A stretch of DNA of 64,000 bases from assembly GCA_050084515.1 (NCBI GenBank), contig CM114274.1, positions 24,490,001 to 24,554,000 on the forward strand, read 5' to 3'. Position 1 is the stretch's first letter. Each line of letters opens with the position of its first letter. The notes below the pieces were generated by a model that was given only the letters and a program-made list of their open reading frames with translations, had not been told where the DNA came from and did no database searches. The position numbers were made by a program, and so were the translations under genes. The stretch comes from Blasia pusilla. Lineage: Eukaryota > Marchantiophyta > Marchantiopsida > Blasiales. This document shows positions 23,101-34,619 of the stretch, one piece after another.

Positions 23101-25317
23101 CGTAGAAATATCACTAGGATGTATTCCAAAGCCCAAACAACTCCTTCAGCGGGCAATAGTAGGTCTACCAACAACACGGCTTTACAGATTCTTGCTAGCT
23201 GGGGAGAAATGGGGTTGGGGCGGAGGGTCCATGAGGCCAAGATTATTTGTTTCTTGACTTGAGAATGCTTTGGAATTGGGTCTTAAGCTCCGATTTGGCT
23301 GACGAACACACAAATCTTGGCAGAGTCTACATTCAATCGTCCGTCACCTCAGCTCCTTCACTATGAAGTCGTGAAATAAATTAACTTATGTTGCAAATAT
23401 TGCTCTGTGACAGGTGTACGACTACTTTAACCACATCACACGCTAGCCTTCGCTCTCCCGAGATGTCCAAAAAAAATGAGCAAAATAAACACTGTCAACA
23501 TCATTCTCAAGAATTTCTGACATATATCTTGGGTCCTTGATGGAAGGATGCTTTCATCAATGGATAAGCTCGAAGTTCTCCTTTTAAACAGAAGTTGGGA
23601 GTGCATTATTATTTTCAAGGAAAGAGACTAGTTCATTTTAGTGCCCTTAATATAACTTCCAAACTCTTCATTCAAGTTTATACCTAAGGGAAGAGAAGCT
23701 TCTATATGATATAGGGGAGTTACATGAATGATTGCAATTGAGAGAGGAAAATTCAATGGACGGACAACATGCCTAATTCTCCAACATCTACAAATATGTC
23801 TATCTCCAATTTTTCCAAATTCTTTCCACCAAAATAACATTCACTAGTAAGGTACTCGTGAGATGCACAGAAAATAAAAAAGTGTTTGAAGAGCTTTTGT
23901 TAGTGAAGGGATTAACGATGTTGCACACAAATTCAAACTTTTTTCTTCATGCCCATAACATGTGAAACATCTTTTTCTTGTCCAATTACCACATGTCAAT
24001 AGGGTCTTAAAAAATAGGCGTCAATAATATTTATTTAAAATTATGTTTAAATAATAAAATTTTATTTAAAATTAAAATTTAAGTATAATTTCTACTTTTT
24101 TAAATCTTAAAAGAGTAAGAAAATTTCACCTTTAAATGACAACCATCTTCCCTAAATAATTTCACTCCTCTGTAAAAGCTCAAACAGAACTATTCTTCCC
24201 CTTCCATTCTTTCCACCAAAATAACATTCTTTAACCAAAATCTTGGCTAGGTTTACTTAACGAAATCATTTTCCTTTTCCAATCAAATTCATTTTCCTTT
24301 CCCAAAATATTATATGTGAATTAATGAAATTATTTCAAAAATGATCATGCTATTTATTTCTAATTTTAAATATAATTTTTATTTTCTAAAATTTTAAAAG
24401 AGTTAGAAATTTTCACTGTCTTAATAATTACAATCCTCCATTCAAATTTAAATGATATCCCAATACACAAAAAAAATTTATATTTCTATAAAATTAAAAA
24501 AATCCTCCTCTATAAATTTTTTTTGCTTTTCCCATAAAATATGAATTGAGGTAAAAAGAATAAAAATTTGGTTATTTATCAGATTAATTTTATTTTATCA
24601 ATATTTATAATCACCCATTATAATATTTAATTAATTATTAATTGATTATTATGTGTTCCACTCAAATCCTTTGTTCTATTTCTATCCATCTAACGGGCTT
24701 ATGCAACAAAATTCAAGGATGTTGCCTATTTGATCTCATTGCCCCACTATCTTGTTGTATTAAGCATATGTGATCGCCAATTATTATATAGATATGACCC
24801 TAGTGGAACAAGAAGGTTATTTGTATAGAATACAACATAGGAGATATAGCTTTGGTTATTACATTATCATCAATAATTGCTTTAATCTTAGATATAGTGC
24901 ATATTTACTCACACAAATTTCTTATGATCTTCACCAATACACTATATAAATAACCTTAATATGTGTAAACTAACGTTGTATCCCTTTAGCATACAACTTC
25001 CAATTAACTTCACAAAATGCTCGATAACTTCCCAAATAATAATGATACTCTCTAGATGAACTCTATGCTTCATCCAAAGTGCAATGTCTATTCCATGGGT
25101 TATGGGTTAATGGTGAAGTGCAAAGACACCCACGATTAAGAGTATGTCATTTCTTTTTGAACCTTTAGCATTTATTATTGATTTCACCGAGTATTGTCAG
25201 ATATGAAGTTTGTCCAAAAACTATCAAAGCCCTTCCTTAAAGATCACATGTAGTATTTCTGGTAGATGTAATAAAGTCTGTGAGAAACATAAAAATTCAA
25301 AGGTTAGAAAACCATGT
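23101..25317. other. AT-rich intergenic DNA
   Basis: No coding region is visible. From about 23980 to 24700 the sequence is very AT rich with long A/T runs. A 140-bp stretch at about 23861-24002 matches a repeat family also present twice at 57.1-57.5 kb. Confidence 0.5.
23861..24002 (+). repeat. Dispersed repeat, related to copies at 57.1-57.5 kb
   Basis: It shares the ordered blocks GTTTGAAGAGCT, GAAGGGATTAACGATGTTGC, CACAAATTCAAA, ATGTGAAACAT and CAATTACCACATGTCAA with the two units at 57141-57296 and 57328-57480. The copies are diverged but collinear, so they look like old members of one family. Confidence 0.5.
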
Positions 25318-25327
25318 GCTAATTCCC
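25318..25327 (+). repeat. Left 10-bp direct repeat (target-site duplication) of the MULE
   Basis: GCTAATTCCC abuts the left terminal inverted repeat and occurs again in direct orientation at 51788-51797, two bases outside the right one. MULEs typically duplicate about 8-11 bp. Confidence 0.8.
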
Positions 25328-25404
25328 AGGTATTTGCTTAAGTGGCCCCCTGCCCTACTTATGTTGCTTAAGTGACCCCCCTACGAAATCTCTTGCTTGA
25401 GTGG
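25328..25404 (+). repeat. Left terminal inverted repeat of the MULE
   Basis: It contains three copies of TTGCTT(A/G)AGTGG starting at about 25334, 25364 and 25393, about 29-30 bp apart, each followed by a run of C or G. This repeated block is a plausible transposase-binding array. Confidence 0.85.
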
Positions 25405-25499
25405 GGCTCTTACCTACAACACCCTGTTCATGGGATATGAGCTACCGGGAGGTCCAGTAATTGTTCTAGCATCATTTCCATAGTAGTAGACCTTTGCAC

Positions 25500-25980
25500 T
25501 TAACCGCAGAAGTTCTGAAGTTTCAGCCAAGGGCAAGAGGAGGGACCAATTTAACCGCAGGTTTTAGCGGCAGGTTTAGGGTGGAAGTTTGGATTTTGCC
25601 GCAGCTCTAGTGTGTCATGGCATTGTAGTGAGCTGATGAAGTTTCAACCAAGGGGGAGAGGATGGACCAATTTAACCGCAGGTTTAGGGTGGAAGTTTGG
25701 ATTTAGCCGCAGCTCCAGTGTGTCATGGCATTGCAGTGAGCTGATGAAGTTTCAGCCAAGGGGGAGAGGATGGACCAATTTAACCGCAGGTTTAGGGTGG
25801 AAGTTTGGATTTAGCCGCAGCTCCAGTGTGTCATGGCATTGCAGTGAGCTGATGAAGTTTCAGCCAAGGGGGAGAGGATGGACCAATTTAACCACAGGTT
25901 TTAGCCGCAGGTTTAGGGTGGAAGTTTGGATTTAGCCCCAGGTTTAGGGTTTAGGGTTTGGAGTTAGCCGCAGGTTGTAG
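25500..25980. repeat. Left subterminal tandem array, unit 108 bp
   Basis: The landmark CCAAGGGGGAGAGG falls at about 25527, 25648, 25756 and 25864 (last intervals exactly 108). Units include AATTTAACCGCAGGTTTAGGG and TTAGCCGCAGCTCC. The open frame through it merely reflects a unit length divisible by three. The array ends in TAGCCGCAG half-sites at about 25990. Confidence 0.8.
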
Positions 25981-26189
25981 CCGCAGCCCCAAGGCTGATG
26001 AGCGTTTTTGTCCTCCCAACACTCCAAATGCACCACATCTTCCGCGGGCATCCCCAAATGGATAATCCACAATTGTATGATTCTCTCATCAATCAGAAAC
26101 CCTCCTTGTGGCACACTCGGGTCTTCCTCTGGTACTTCTTCCGTTGGTCCCTACATCCAAAGACAAACGGAATGTGTACATGAAATAAC

Positions 26190-26460
26190 CTACAATGGAA
26201 AAAATCCGTCGTGTGTGATTAGCCCCACTTTATGCTTAGCACAAAGCCTTTGATTGTGATTAGCCGCCGCCTAGAAATTGGCATTGGGTGTGCATAGCCG
26301 CCCCCTATGAATAGGCGCCGGCTATGTTTACCCGTCGGTTGTGATCACTAAGGCTGTGTGAATAGCCGCCCACAGTGAATAGGCACCGGTTGTGATCACT
26401 AAGGATTTTTGGATAGGGTTTAGGGACAATCCAACAAGTATAGAGTAAACCTTCACCTAT
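26190..26460. repeat. Irregular AGCCGCC/AGGCGCCGG repeats, left subterminal
   Basis: Diverged blocks such as GATTAGCCGCCGCC, CATAGCCGCCCCC and AATAGGCGCCGG recur with spacing of roughly 35-40 bp. They have the same motif and orientation as the arrays at 43-46 kb. Confidence 0.5.
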
Positions 26461-26544
26461 ACGTTGACTCCTCCACTGAGAATGCCAAAAATCCATAAGA
26501 ACTTACTGCAATTTGTGAACAACGATTGGAGAATAGAGGCCATA

Positions 26545-27300
26545 TTAAGGAAGATGGGCAATTGAAGATTGGCATAATACCTTCTGTGATTTGAGCCCAT
26601 CTTCTTTTCCGTCCAAACCTTCAGCTCCCCTAGCATTAGGGAGTACACCATCTTCACTTGATGGTTTGGGTTGTGGAGCACCGCGTGTTGGAACCATTGC
26701 TAGCGCTTTGGACCGCATGTGATTCAACCACCATGTGGAGTCCTCACTTTGCACATAGTTGTTCACATGGTACACGCTCTCAGTCTGGCATAAGCGGTTA
26801 ACCATATGCACCTCAGGGATACTATCTGTTTGCAATTGTTGATCCAGTGTGAACATATGGTTAGTTTGAGTCATTATGTTCACAAGAAACTTGTCCATGG
26901 TTTGAGAGCCTCGGGTAATCACCATAGGCTCCACGAAAAGCTGGGCCTTGGTCGTTGTTGTAGGGTGAGCACGTGGTGTGCCGCTTGCCATGTTCCCATG
27001 AGGGCCCTCTGTAGTGTTCTTCATAGGTGCATCTACCGTGTCTTTCCTTGTTGTGCCTAGAGACTCCCTACGGTGTTGTGAAGGCCCGAACTGAGAAAAA
27101 TTGGGAACTTCCCAACCTCCTACCTTCTGAGTGTTCCATTCAGGCAAGTTCCCAAATTCTTGCCAATCCAAGCCATCGATATCATCCTTCCCTTGCTCAT
27201 TCCCTTTGCTTTCTCCATTCTTCACTCCATGTACAAGTGAAGGTGAATCATGCCTGTTGGTGTGAGTGTCATTCGGATTGGACTGAGGGCTAGCCGCATC
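26545..27300 (-). pseudogene. Minus-strand accessory ORF of the MULE, truncated by a retrotransposon LTR
   Basis: An open frame of about 250 residues runs leftward from the LTR boundary at 27300. Its apparent first seven codons lie in LTR sequence, so the real N-terminal part is missing. It is hydrophilic and contains PKPSSEDGVLPNARGAEGL and HMVNRLCQTESVYHVNNYVQ. I do not recognise a family. A minus-strand ORF is likewise cut at the other side of the retrotransposon block (40725-41096), so the two may be parts of one interrupted gene. Confidence 0.4.
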
Positions 27301-28303
27301 TGTCGCGACCCTCATGACCAAACAAGTGCCAAGCGGAACATCGGAACATTAGCGGGCTCACGCTAAGATGGTTTGCGCGTTGGAGTTGTCTCAAAGAGGA
27401 GACAAGAGACGAGACGCGAGCGAGAAGTCGCGTTTCAGATGTGATGGTCGCGACTCAGAAACCTGGACCAAACGCGGAATGAGACTTGAAAGAAGTCGAG
27501 CCTAGGAAGTGGGTTGCCAAAGGAAAGATCCGGATTTGGAACGCCACTTGCGTTTGAGAGTTTCCGAATGTATTTATGGCCATAACTTTTAGCGCCAAGA
27601 TGCGTTTGGAGCAAATAAGGATGCGTTGGAAAGCTTATGGAGAGCCGGTCCAAACGCGCCAAAGATCGCTGCAAAAGCATAAGCAGCGGCCGAGATACGA
27701 CCCGAAAACGACTGTAAGTGGAGTCGGGTTGAGGGCCATAAGGAAGGGCCCGAACCTCTTTTCCTAAAGGGGAGGGGTTATTGGAGAACCCCAGAAGTAC
27801 TAGTAAGGGGGAAGGTCTCCGAGAGTGCTTGGAACCCAAACCCCACTTTGAGCGCCGCGGGGCGGCTCAAGGGCATGGAACGGAACGCGAGTTTGGGCGT
27901 TGGGTTGGAAAACCTGCACCAAGTCCATTGAGGCGATTTTAGACATCCCTTTTGGATTTCACGCCGCGACTCAATTACTTGGGTCTCGGTTCGGAACTCA
28001 CATGAGGACCGTTGAACAGTTGGGATCGCTAGGCGTGCAAGTGCCGTTTCAAATCCCTGGACTAACCAGGAAGTCTGTTCCAAGTCTTGAAGGACTTGCC
28101 ATGTTTTGGAAGCTAGGAACTAAGGAAGGTTGAGCTTGATGAGACGCCGAGTTGAGGACTCGGTGGGTTGGAACGCCGATTTGCCCAGACCCGACTAACG
28201 AGAGTGCGTGTTTGGGTGCAGATCGGTGATGAGTTCGTGACCTACTGAACGCACGCTTCCGCAACACTAAAGATTGACGTTCAACGAGAGTAGGGGCGCG
28301 ACA
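27301..28303 (+). repeat. 5' LTR of retrotransposon A
   Basis: It is 1003 bp, starts TGTCGCGACCCTCATGACC and ends GGGGCGCGACA, and is followed by the primer-binding site. It is about 95 percent or more identical to LTR-A' in the stretches I compared. Confidence 0.9.
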
Positions 28304-28305
28304 AG

Positions 28306-28317
28306 TGGTATCAGAGC
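28306..28317 (+). other. Primer-binding site, initiator tRNA-Met type
   Basis: TGGTATCAGAGC lies two bases after the LTR and is complementary to the 3' end of plant initiator tRNA-Met, the usual primer of plant gypsy and copia elements. Confidence 0.9.
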
Positions 28318-28452
28318 TAATCCCTGGTGAGCGAGAACTTGGGGTCGTGGGATCAGCCGGACGCTTGGGAAATTTCAAGATAGCGGCTAGACTCAAACGC
28401 TTGAGGAGGGACGCAAGAAACGAGGAGGAGATCTGAGTGAGTTGGCTTGGAG

Positions 28453-31400
28453 ATGGCGATCGAGGGAGAACAACCCAAGAAGCGCCGAATCAAGCGACGT
28501 GAACCGAGAGAGGAACCAATGCCGGACCGTGAAGCTATAGAGGAGACGGAGACTCCCGAAGAGCTGAACGCCGATCGTGAGGCGCCCCATGGCGACTCCT
28601 TCCCGCGAGGCAGTGGGCCCAAACTCGAGGAAAGGACGGAGTCGAGCCAGACGTTGGACTTGTTGAAGGTGTTGGTGGAGCAGATGTCCCAGCAAAGCAA
28701 GCGGATTGCAGAGTTAGAGGCCACTCAAAACCCGAGATCGGGCAAAAAGCTCTGCAAGACGAACCTGCCCACGCCATTTAGTGGAGTGGGGCGCTCACGG
28801 AAAGTGAAGGATTTCCTTACGGAATCGAATCAGCTTGGGCGAGAGGGCTGCTGGCGGGACAAGGTGACGGTAGCCGTTACTTTCTGAAGGATCATGCTCT
28901 ACAATGGTGGACCGCTCAACGAGAGGAATATCTGGCGGCGAGTCACCTCTCGAGTTGGGAGGAGTTCAAGGAGTTGATTGGGGATCGGTTCACTCCGAGT
29001 ACCAAGGGTTGCGTGACACGGTGGAATGCGTCTGAGATCGGCAGAGTGGTTCCTTAAGCGCGTATGTGAGGGAGTTTAGTGCGGTGACTTCTAGTCCGAA
29101 GATGGATGAGCACGCGAAGAAGGCTATCTTCATTAGTGGACTCAAGCGCGAGAAGGCCCTTTACCGAATGCCGCGTTGCCAGGAGACTGCGCGGACCTTT
29201 CGAAGCTAGCGGAGCGGATTGGGGACGATGAGGTCCAAACCGAAACCCTTCAAGTCAAAAGTTTTTTGAAGAAGTCAAAAAAAGGAGGCGTTCAAAAGAG
29301 GCTGGAGTGGGGGCCAAAGACTAACCAGGAGAGAGTAAATGCGCCCGGCAAAAAAACGAGTGGAACTTCATGCGGCGAAAGGAGGACAACACTCAAAGAC
29401 AGAAACGGCAAGGTCGTATGCTACAACTATGGCGAACCGGGGGCACTGTCGAAGGGTGTTCAAACCGAAGGTTAGTAATGGGAGTATGATTGCATTTGCT
29501 GCTAAGCATATGTTGGCGGGCGATATCGAGACGTCCCTTCAAGTCACCAAGAGGACGCACAATTTGGTGTACCTAAGATCCAAGATTGCTGATCGCGATG
29601 TGTTGTTGCTCGTGGATACAGGTGCTTCGCACTCCTTCCTAAGCCTGAGAATCGTGAAGGGCTGGGGCCGTCTACCTCTAAAGGCTTAACGAGCCCATTC
29701 GAGTGGGATTTGCGGGGAGGCAAGTCTCATCGGACTTCTGATTTGGTCTTGGGTTTGATAGTAGGATGCGGGATATTCGAGTTGAAGGAGAATTTCCTTT
29801 GTATGCAAAATGGACGGCATTGACGGAGTTTTGGGAATACATTCCTAGATGCGTATGAGGTGGAGTTAAGACGCCAACCATTGAGGTTGAGCGTCTTGCT
29901 AAAAGGCAACGGATTCAAGTGCGGTTGGTCCGTGAGGTTCCAGCGAAGATGGAGTTGGTGAACTCGATCACAAGGAGGAGCATGGCGAGTTGGAGGATGG
30001 ATTTTCTCGCTTGATGAGACAAGTGGAGGAGGCTACAAGCGATATCTGCAGAGATCGGACGCCGCTTCAAGGGAATCCCAGAACCACTCCAAGAAGTGGT
30101 CAAGGAGTTTGAGGATGTCTTGACAAATGAGCTTCGACTGAATTTCCGCCGCATAGAGCCGTAGATCATAAGATAGAGATCATACCCGGTTCCCAACCGC
30201 CTTCAAAAGCACCACATAGGTTGAATCGGGAGGAACTTCTTGAGTTGAAAAGCGATTAAGTGAGCTCTTGGAAAAGGGTTACATTAGGACTAGCAAGTCA
30301 CCTTATGGAGCACTGTTCTCTTTGTAAAGAAAAAGGATGGAAAGATGAGGTGTGTGTTGATTACGCAAGACCTTGAACAAAGTGACGGTTCGAACAATTA
30401 TCCTCTTCCAAGGATAGATGATCTCTTTGATAGGTCGGGCAGGCGAGATATTTCAGTAGGATTGACTTGAAGTCGGGATATTACAGATTCGGATTGCCGA
30501 GGCGGATGTGGAGAAGCTGCGTGCGGGGACAAGATACGGTTCTTTTGAGTTTGTAGTGATGCCTTTCGGTCTATGTAACGCCTCCGGCGTTCACCACATT
30601 GATGAACTCCATTTTTCACAAGGAAATGGATGAGTATGTTATCATCTATATCGATGATATACTTATCTATTCGAAGTCACTAGAGGAGCACGTTCGACAT
30701 GTGAGAGCGGTCTTGTCTAAGCTAAGGGCAAATCAGTTGTATGCGAATGTAGAGAAGAGCGAATTTGGTTTGAGTAAGATCAAATTCTTGGGTCACGTGG
30801 TCAGTGCAGATGGCGTCAGTCCAGACATGGAAAAGGTAAAGCGATTTCAGTAGGGGAACCCATCCTTTGTAAAGGGATGAGGAGGTTCATAGGTGCGGTG
30901 CAATTTTATCGTACTTATGTGAAAAACTTTTCGGGAATTGTGAGACCTCTCACGGATTGGACAGCAAAGTTTGCCAACACGACTTGGACCCAAGAAGTTA
31001 ATGAGGCATTCAACCGAGTGAAGCAGATTCTATCGCAGGAACTAGTGTTAAAGCTGCCGGAGTTTGACAAACCGTTCAAAGTGCATACCGATGCTAGTGA
31101 TTTCGCGGTTGCAGGAATGTTGGTGCAAGAAGGGAGACCGGTGGCATATGAGAGCAAGAAGCTTAGCGACACTGAAAGGAGATGGCCTACTCACGAGAAA
31201 GAGTTGTTCGCGGTGGTACATTTCTTGAGGAAGTGGCGGCATTATCTAGGGCTCAACAGGACTCGAGTATTCACCGATAATATATCACTCAAGTATTTTG
31301 AGACCCAGGATCGAGTGACACCGAAACAATTGCGGTGGCATGATACCTTGGCGCTGATGGATGTAGAGTTGATCCACAAGCCACGTAAAGATAATGTGAT

Positions 31401-32930
31401 TCTAGATGCGTTAAGTCGCAAGGAGGAACACATGCCATCGACAACACAGGTCTTGAGAGCAATGTTCCCTAAGGAAACAGATCTGGAGAGAAGGATTCGT
31501 GAAGGATATATGAAGGATGCTCAAGCATGGGAATACCTGAGGAAGTTAAAGCAGGGTGAGAAGGTGGCCAACATAAGTTTGAGGCACGGTTTACTAAGGT
31601 TCAAACAGAGTAGGATCTATGTAGGGCAAGGCAGGATGCGAACCAAGGTGTTAGCGGAATGTCACGACGGGCCCTTGGCATGACATGAAGGAGAGAAATC
31701 TACGCTAGCTGTTCTGTCGAAGCGGTTCTTTTGGCCCAACATGAAGGAGGATGTTGCTCGATATGTGAAGACCTGTGTGACCGCCAAGCAAATAGAGTCT
31801 CTTATGATAAGAAACAGGGCTTGCTGCATCCCTTGCCGATCCCCGAAGGACCCTTGCAAAGTGTGAGTATGGATTTCATCACGAGTCTTCCGGAATCTAG
31901 GGGATACAACGCTATACTTGTGATTGTTGATCGGTTTAGCAAGTTGGCGAGATTCGTGCCAACGGTGGATTCCGCAACGGCGTATACGACAACGCAACTA
32001 TTCCTCGATAGTTGGTGGCGTGCTCATGGTTTGCCGAGGAGCATTGTTTCAGATCGGGATCCAAAGTTTACGGTGCTTTCGGAAGCACTTGTTGAAGGTT
32101 TAAGACCAAGCTGAGTTTGATGACGGCTTTCCACCCACAGACGGATGGACAGGTGAAAAGGTAAACTCTATCGTGAATCGTACTTGAGGAATTATGTAAG
32201 TGCAGATCAACGCGATTGGGTCGTGGTGAGCATGGCGGAAATCTGCTACAACTCGACCAAGCATTCGCAGAATGGAGAATCTCCGTTTCTCCTGGCAAAT
32301 GGACAAGAGCTAGAAGGGCCTCTTGATCTAGCCCTTTCGAAGGGTACTACATTGGCACGAACACGACAAGCGGCTGAAGGTTTGTTGGTAGAGATGCGAG
32401 AACAAGAAGAGCTTGGCGAGGCGAAGTCTTGCAAAGGCTCAAATGAGGTACGTTAGGCATGCTAACAAAAGTCGGCGCCAAATCACGATTCAAGTTGGAG
32501 AACAAGTGTGGTTGATTGTAAAGAATCTCACTCTTCCGAAAGAGTTTATGCAAAGTATCGCCAAGTATCTTTGGACCGTATGTGATTGTGGCAAACCCGT
32601 TTGAGGATGTGTATACGTTGAGGTCAGCTGCGGACGAGTTCAAGATTCACCCGACCTTTCATGTGTCATTGTTGAAGAAATATCTTCAAGATAATGGGCG
32701 TTCGAAAGAGAGGCAGTGGTGAGACCGCACCGGTCATCGTAAATGAAGAGCCGGAGTTCGAGGTGGAGACCATCTTACGTTCGAGGCGTCGGGCCAACAA
32801 GTATGAATACTTGGTAAAATGGAAGGGCTATCATGTGTAGGAGGCGACTTGGTTTGCGGAGGCGGATTTGGAACATGCGCAAGAGTTGTTGCGTGACTTC
32901 AAGCAAACACAAGCGAATCACATACGTTAG
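28453..32930 (+). pseudogene. Gag-pol of chromovirus A, heavily frameshifted
   Basis: The gag ATG is at 28453, with an open frame to 28887 that includes the CKTNLPTPFSG segment. Multiple one-base shifts follow. The zinc knuckle near 29415 is damaged (first pair CYNY instead of CYNC). The protease motif LLLVDTGASHSFLSL is at about 29610. Reverse transcriptase is broken at 30250-30850 but keeps [10 protein letters not shown]. RNase H to integrase start (30877-31680) is open for 268 residues. Integrase (to about 32600) keeps [10 protein letters not shown] and IVSDRDPKF. A chromodomain (RRANKYEYLVKWKGYHV, then TAG) is at about 32780-32930. It cannot make functional protein. Confidence 0.85.
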
Positions 32931-33604
32931 TACGAGGAGAAGCTAGAGACATGACTTGTAATCAGTGAAATCTTGGGCCGAAGGCCGTTATAACTAGAAT
33001 ATGCTAGTGTTGCAATAAAGGAGTGTATGGATTTGGAGATTCGATACCAGTGTTGATTGCAATTTGTATGTGGTAGTGCATGGCTATGAGTCGTTCATCA
33101 TAGACTTAGAATGTACGACAAGAGGAGAGACAAGGAGTATTTGAGGTGAGAGCTCGTATGTGGATAAGCACCTAGAACAGGACCTTGTGTTGGATTACAC
33201 TCGGGCTCGCCATGGCGTCGGCGGGGCAGATGAAGTCTGTCTTGGGGCTTGGGGTGATCTTACTTGTGGCCACATAAGTAAACTTAGTGATGCGCCTAAG
33301 TCGAATACGAGAGCGGCCCAATAGTAGTACGATTTGTGGACCAGGTAAACAGGTGTGATATTTACAGTAATGAGTCGAAAGAGTCTAAGGTTGCACACTT
33401 AGTTAGCTTATTTGATAGGTTAGTTCCTTGGAACTAGTCCACGCTTATCGAAGATGAGAGGCTAATAATTCTAAGTGGGGCAAAGCGACAACTAGAGACT
33501 AAGAGGAATTGCGGGTTAGTCACCAGAACGCAATTCAATGTCAAGGGGTAGGCTGCCTAGGAGACTTGACATAATAAAAGTTTGCGTTGATGAGGGCATC
33601 AACC

Positions 33605-33621
33605 TCTAAAAGAGGGGTGAG
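33605..33621 (+). other. Polypurine tract of retrotransposon A
   Basis: AAAAGAGGGGTGAG lies immediately before the 3' LTR, as expected for plus-strand priming. The equivalent tract before LTR-B is AAGGAGGGGTGAG at about 39685-39696. Confidence 0.75.
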
Positions 33622-34617
33622 TGTCGCGACCCTCATGACCAAACAAGTGCCAAGCGGAACATCGGAACATTAGCGGGCTCACGCTAAGATGGTTTGCGCA
33701 TTGGAGTTGTCTCAAAGAGGAGACAAGATACGAGACGCGAACGAGGAGTCGCGTTTCAGGTGTTATGGTCGCGACTGAGAAACCTGGACCAAACGCGGAA
33801 TGAGACTTGAAAGAAGTCGAGTCTAGGAAGTGGGTTGCCAAAGGGAAGATCCGGATTTGGAACGCCACTAGCGTTTGAGAGTTTCCGAATGTATTTATGG
33901 CCATAACTTTTTGCGCCGAGATGCGTTTGGAGCAAATAAGGATGCGTTGGAAAGCTTATGAAGAGCCGGTCCAAACGCGTCAAAGATCGCTGCAAACGCA
34001 TAAGCAGCGGCCGAGATACGACCCAAAAACGACTGTAAGTGGAGTCGGGTTGAGGGCCACAATGAAGGGTCCGACCCTCTTTTCCCAAAGGGTAGGGGTT
34101 ATTGGAGAACCCCAGAAGTACTAGTAAGGGGGAAGGTCTCCGAGAGTGCTTGGAACCCAAACCCCACTTTGGGCGCGCGGGGCTCAAGGACATGGAACGG
34201 AGGCGAGTTTGGGGTTGGGTTGGAAAACCTGCACCAAGTCCAGTGAGGTGATTTTAGACATCCCTCTTGGATTCCACCCCGCGACTCAATTACTTGGGTC
34301 TCGGTTCGGAACTCACCCGAGGACCGTTGAACAATTGGGATCGCTAGGCGCGCAAGTGCCGTTTCAGATCCTTGGACTAACCAGAAAGTCTGTTCCAAGT
34401 CTTGAAGGACTTGCCATGTGTTGGAAACTAGGAACTAAGGAAGGTTGAGCTTGATGAGACGCCGAGTTGAGGACTCGGTGGGTTGGAACGCCGGTTGGCC
34501 AAACCCGACTAACAAGAGTGCGTGTTTGGGTGCAGATCGGCGATGAGTTCGTGACCTACTGAACGCACGCTTCCGCAACACTAAAGATTGACGTTCAAGG
34601 AGAGTAGGGGCGCGACA
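33622..34617 (+). repeat. 3' LTR of retrotransposon A (LTR-A')
   Basis: It is 996 bp and begins and ends like LTR-A. It is followed directly by gag codons of element B and not by host or MULE sequence. Confidence 0.9.
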
Positions 34618-34619
34618 GT

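Noticed and set aside
25612-25935. ORF with three copies of a 36-residue repeat
   Set aside because: It arises from the 108-bp tandem array and has no start context or relation to the minus-strand MULE genes.
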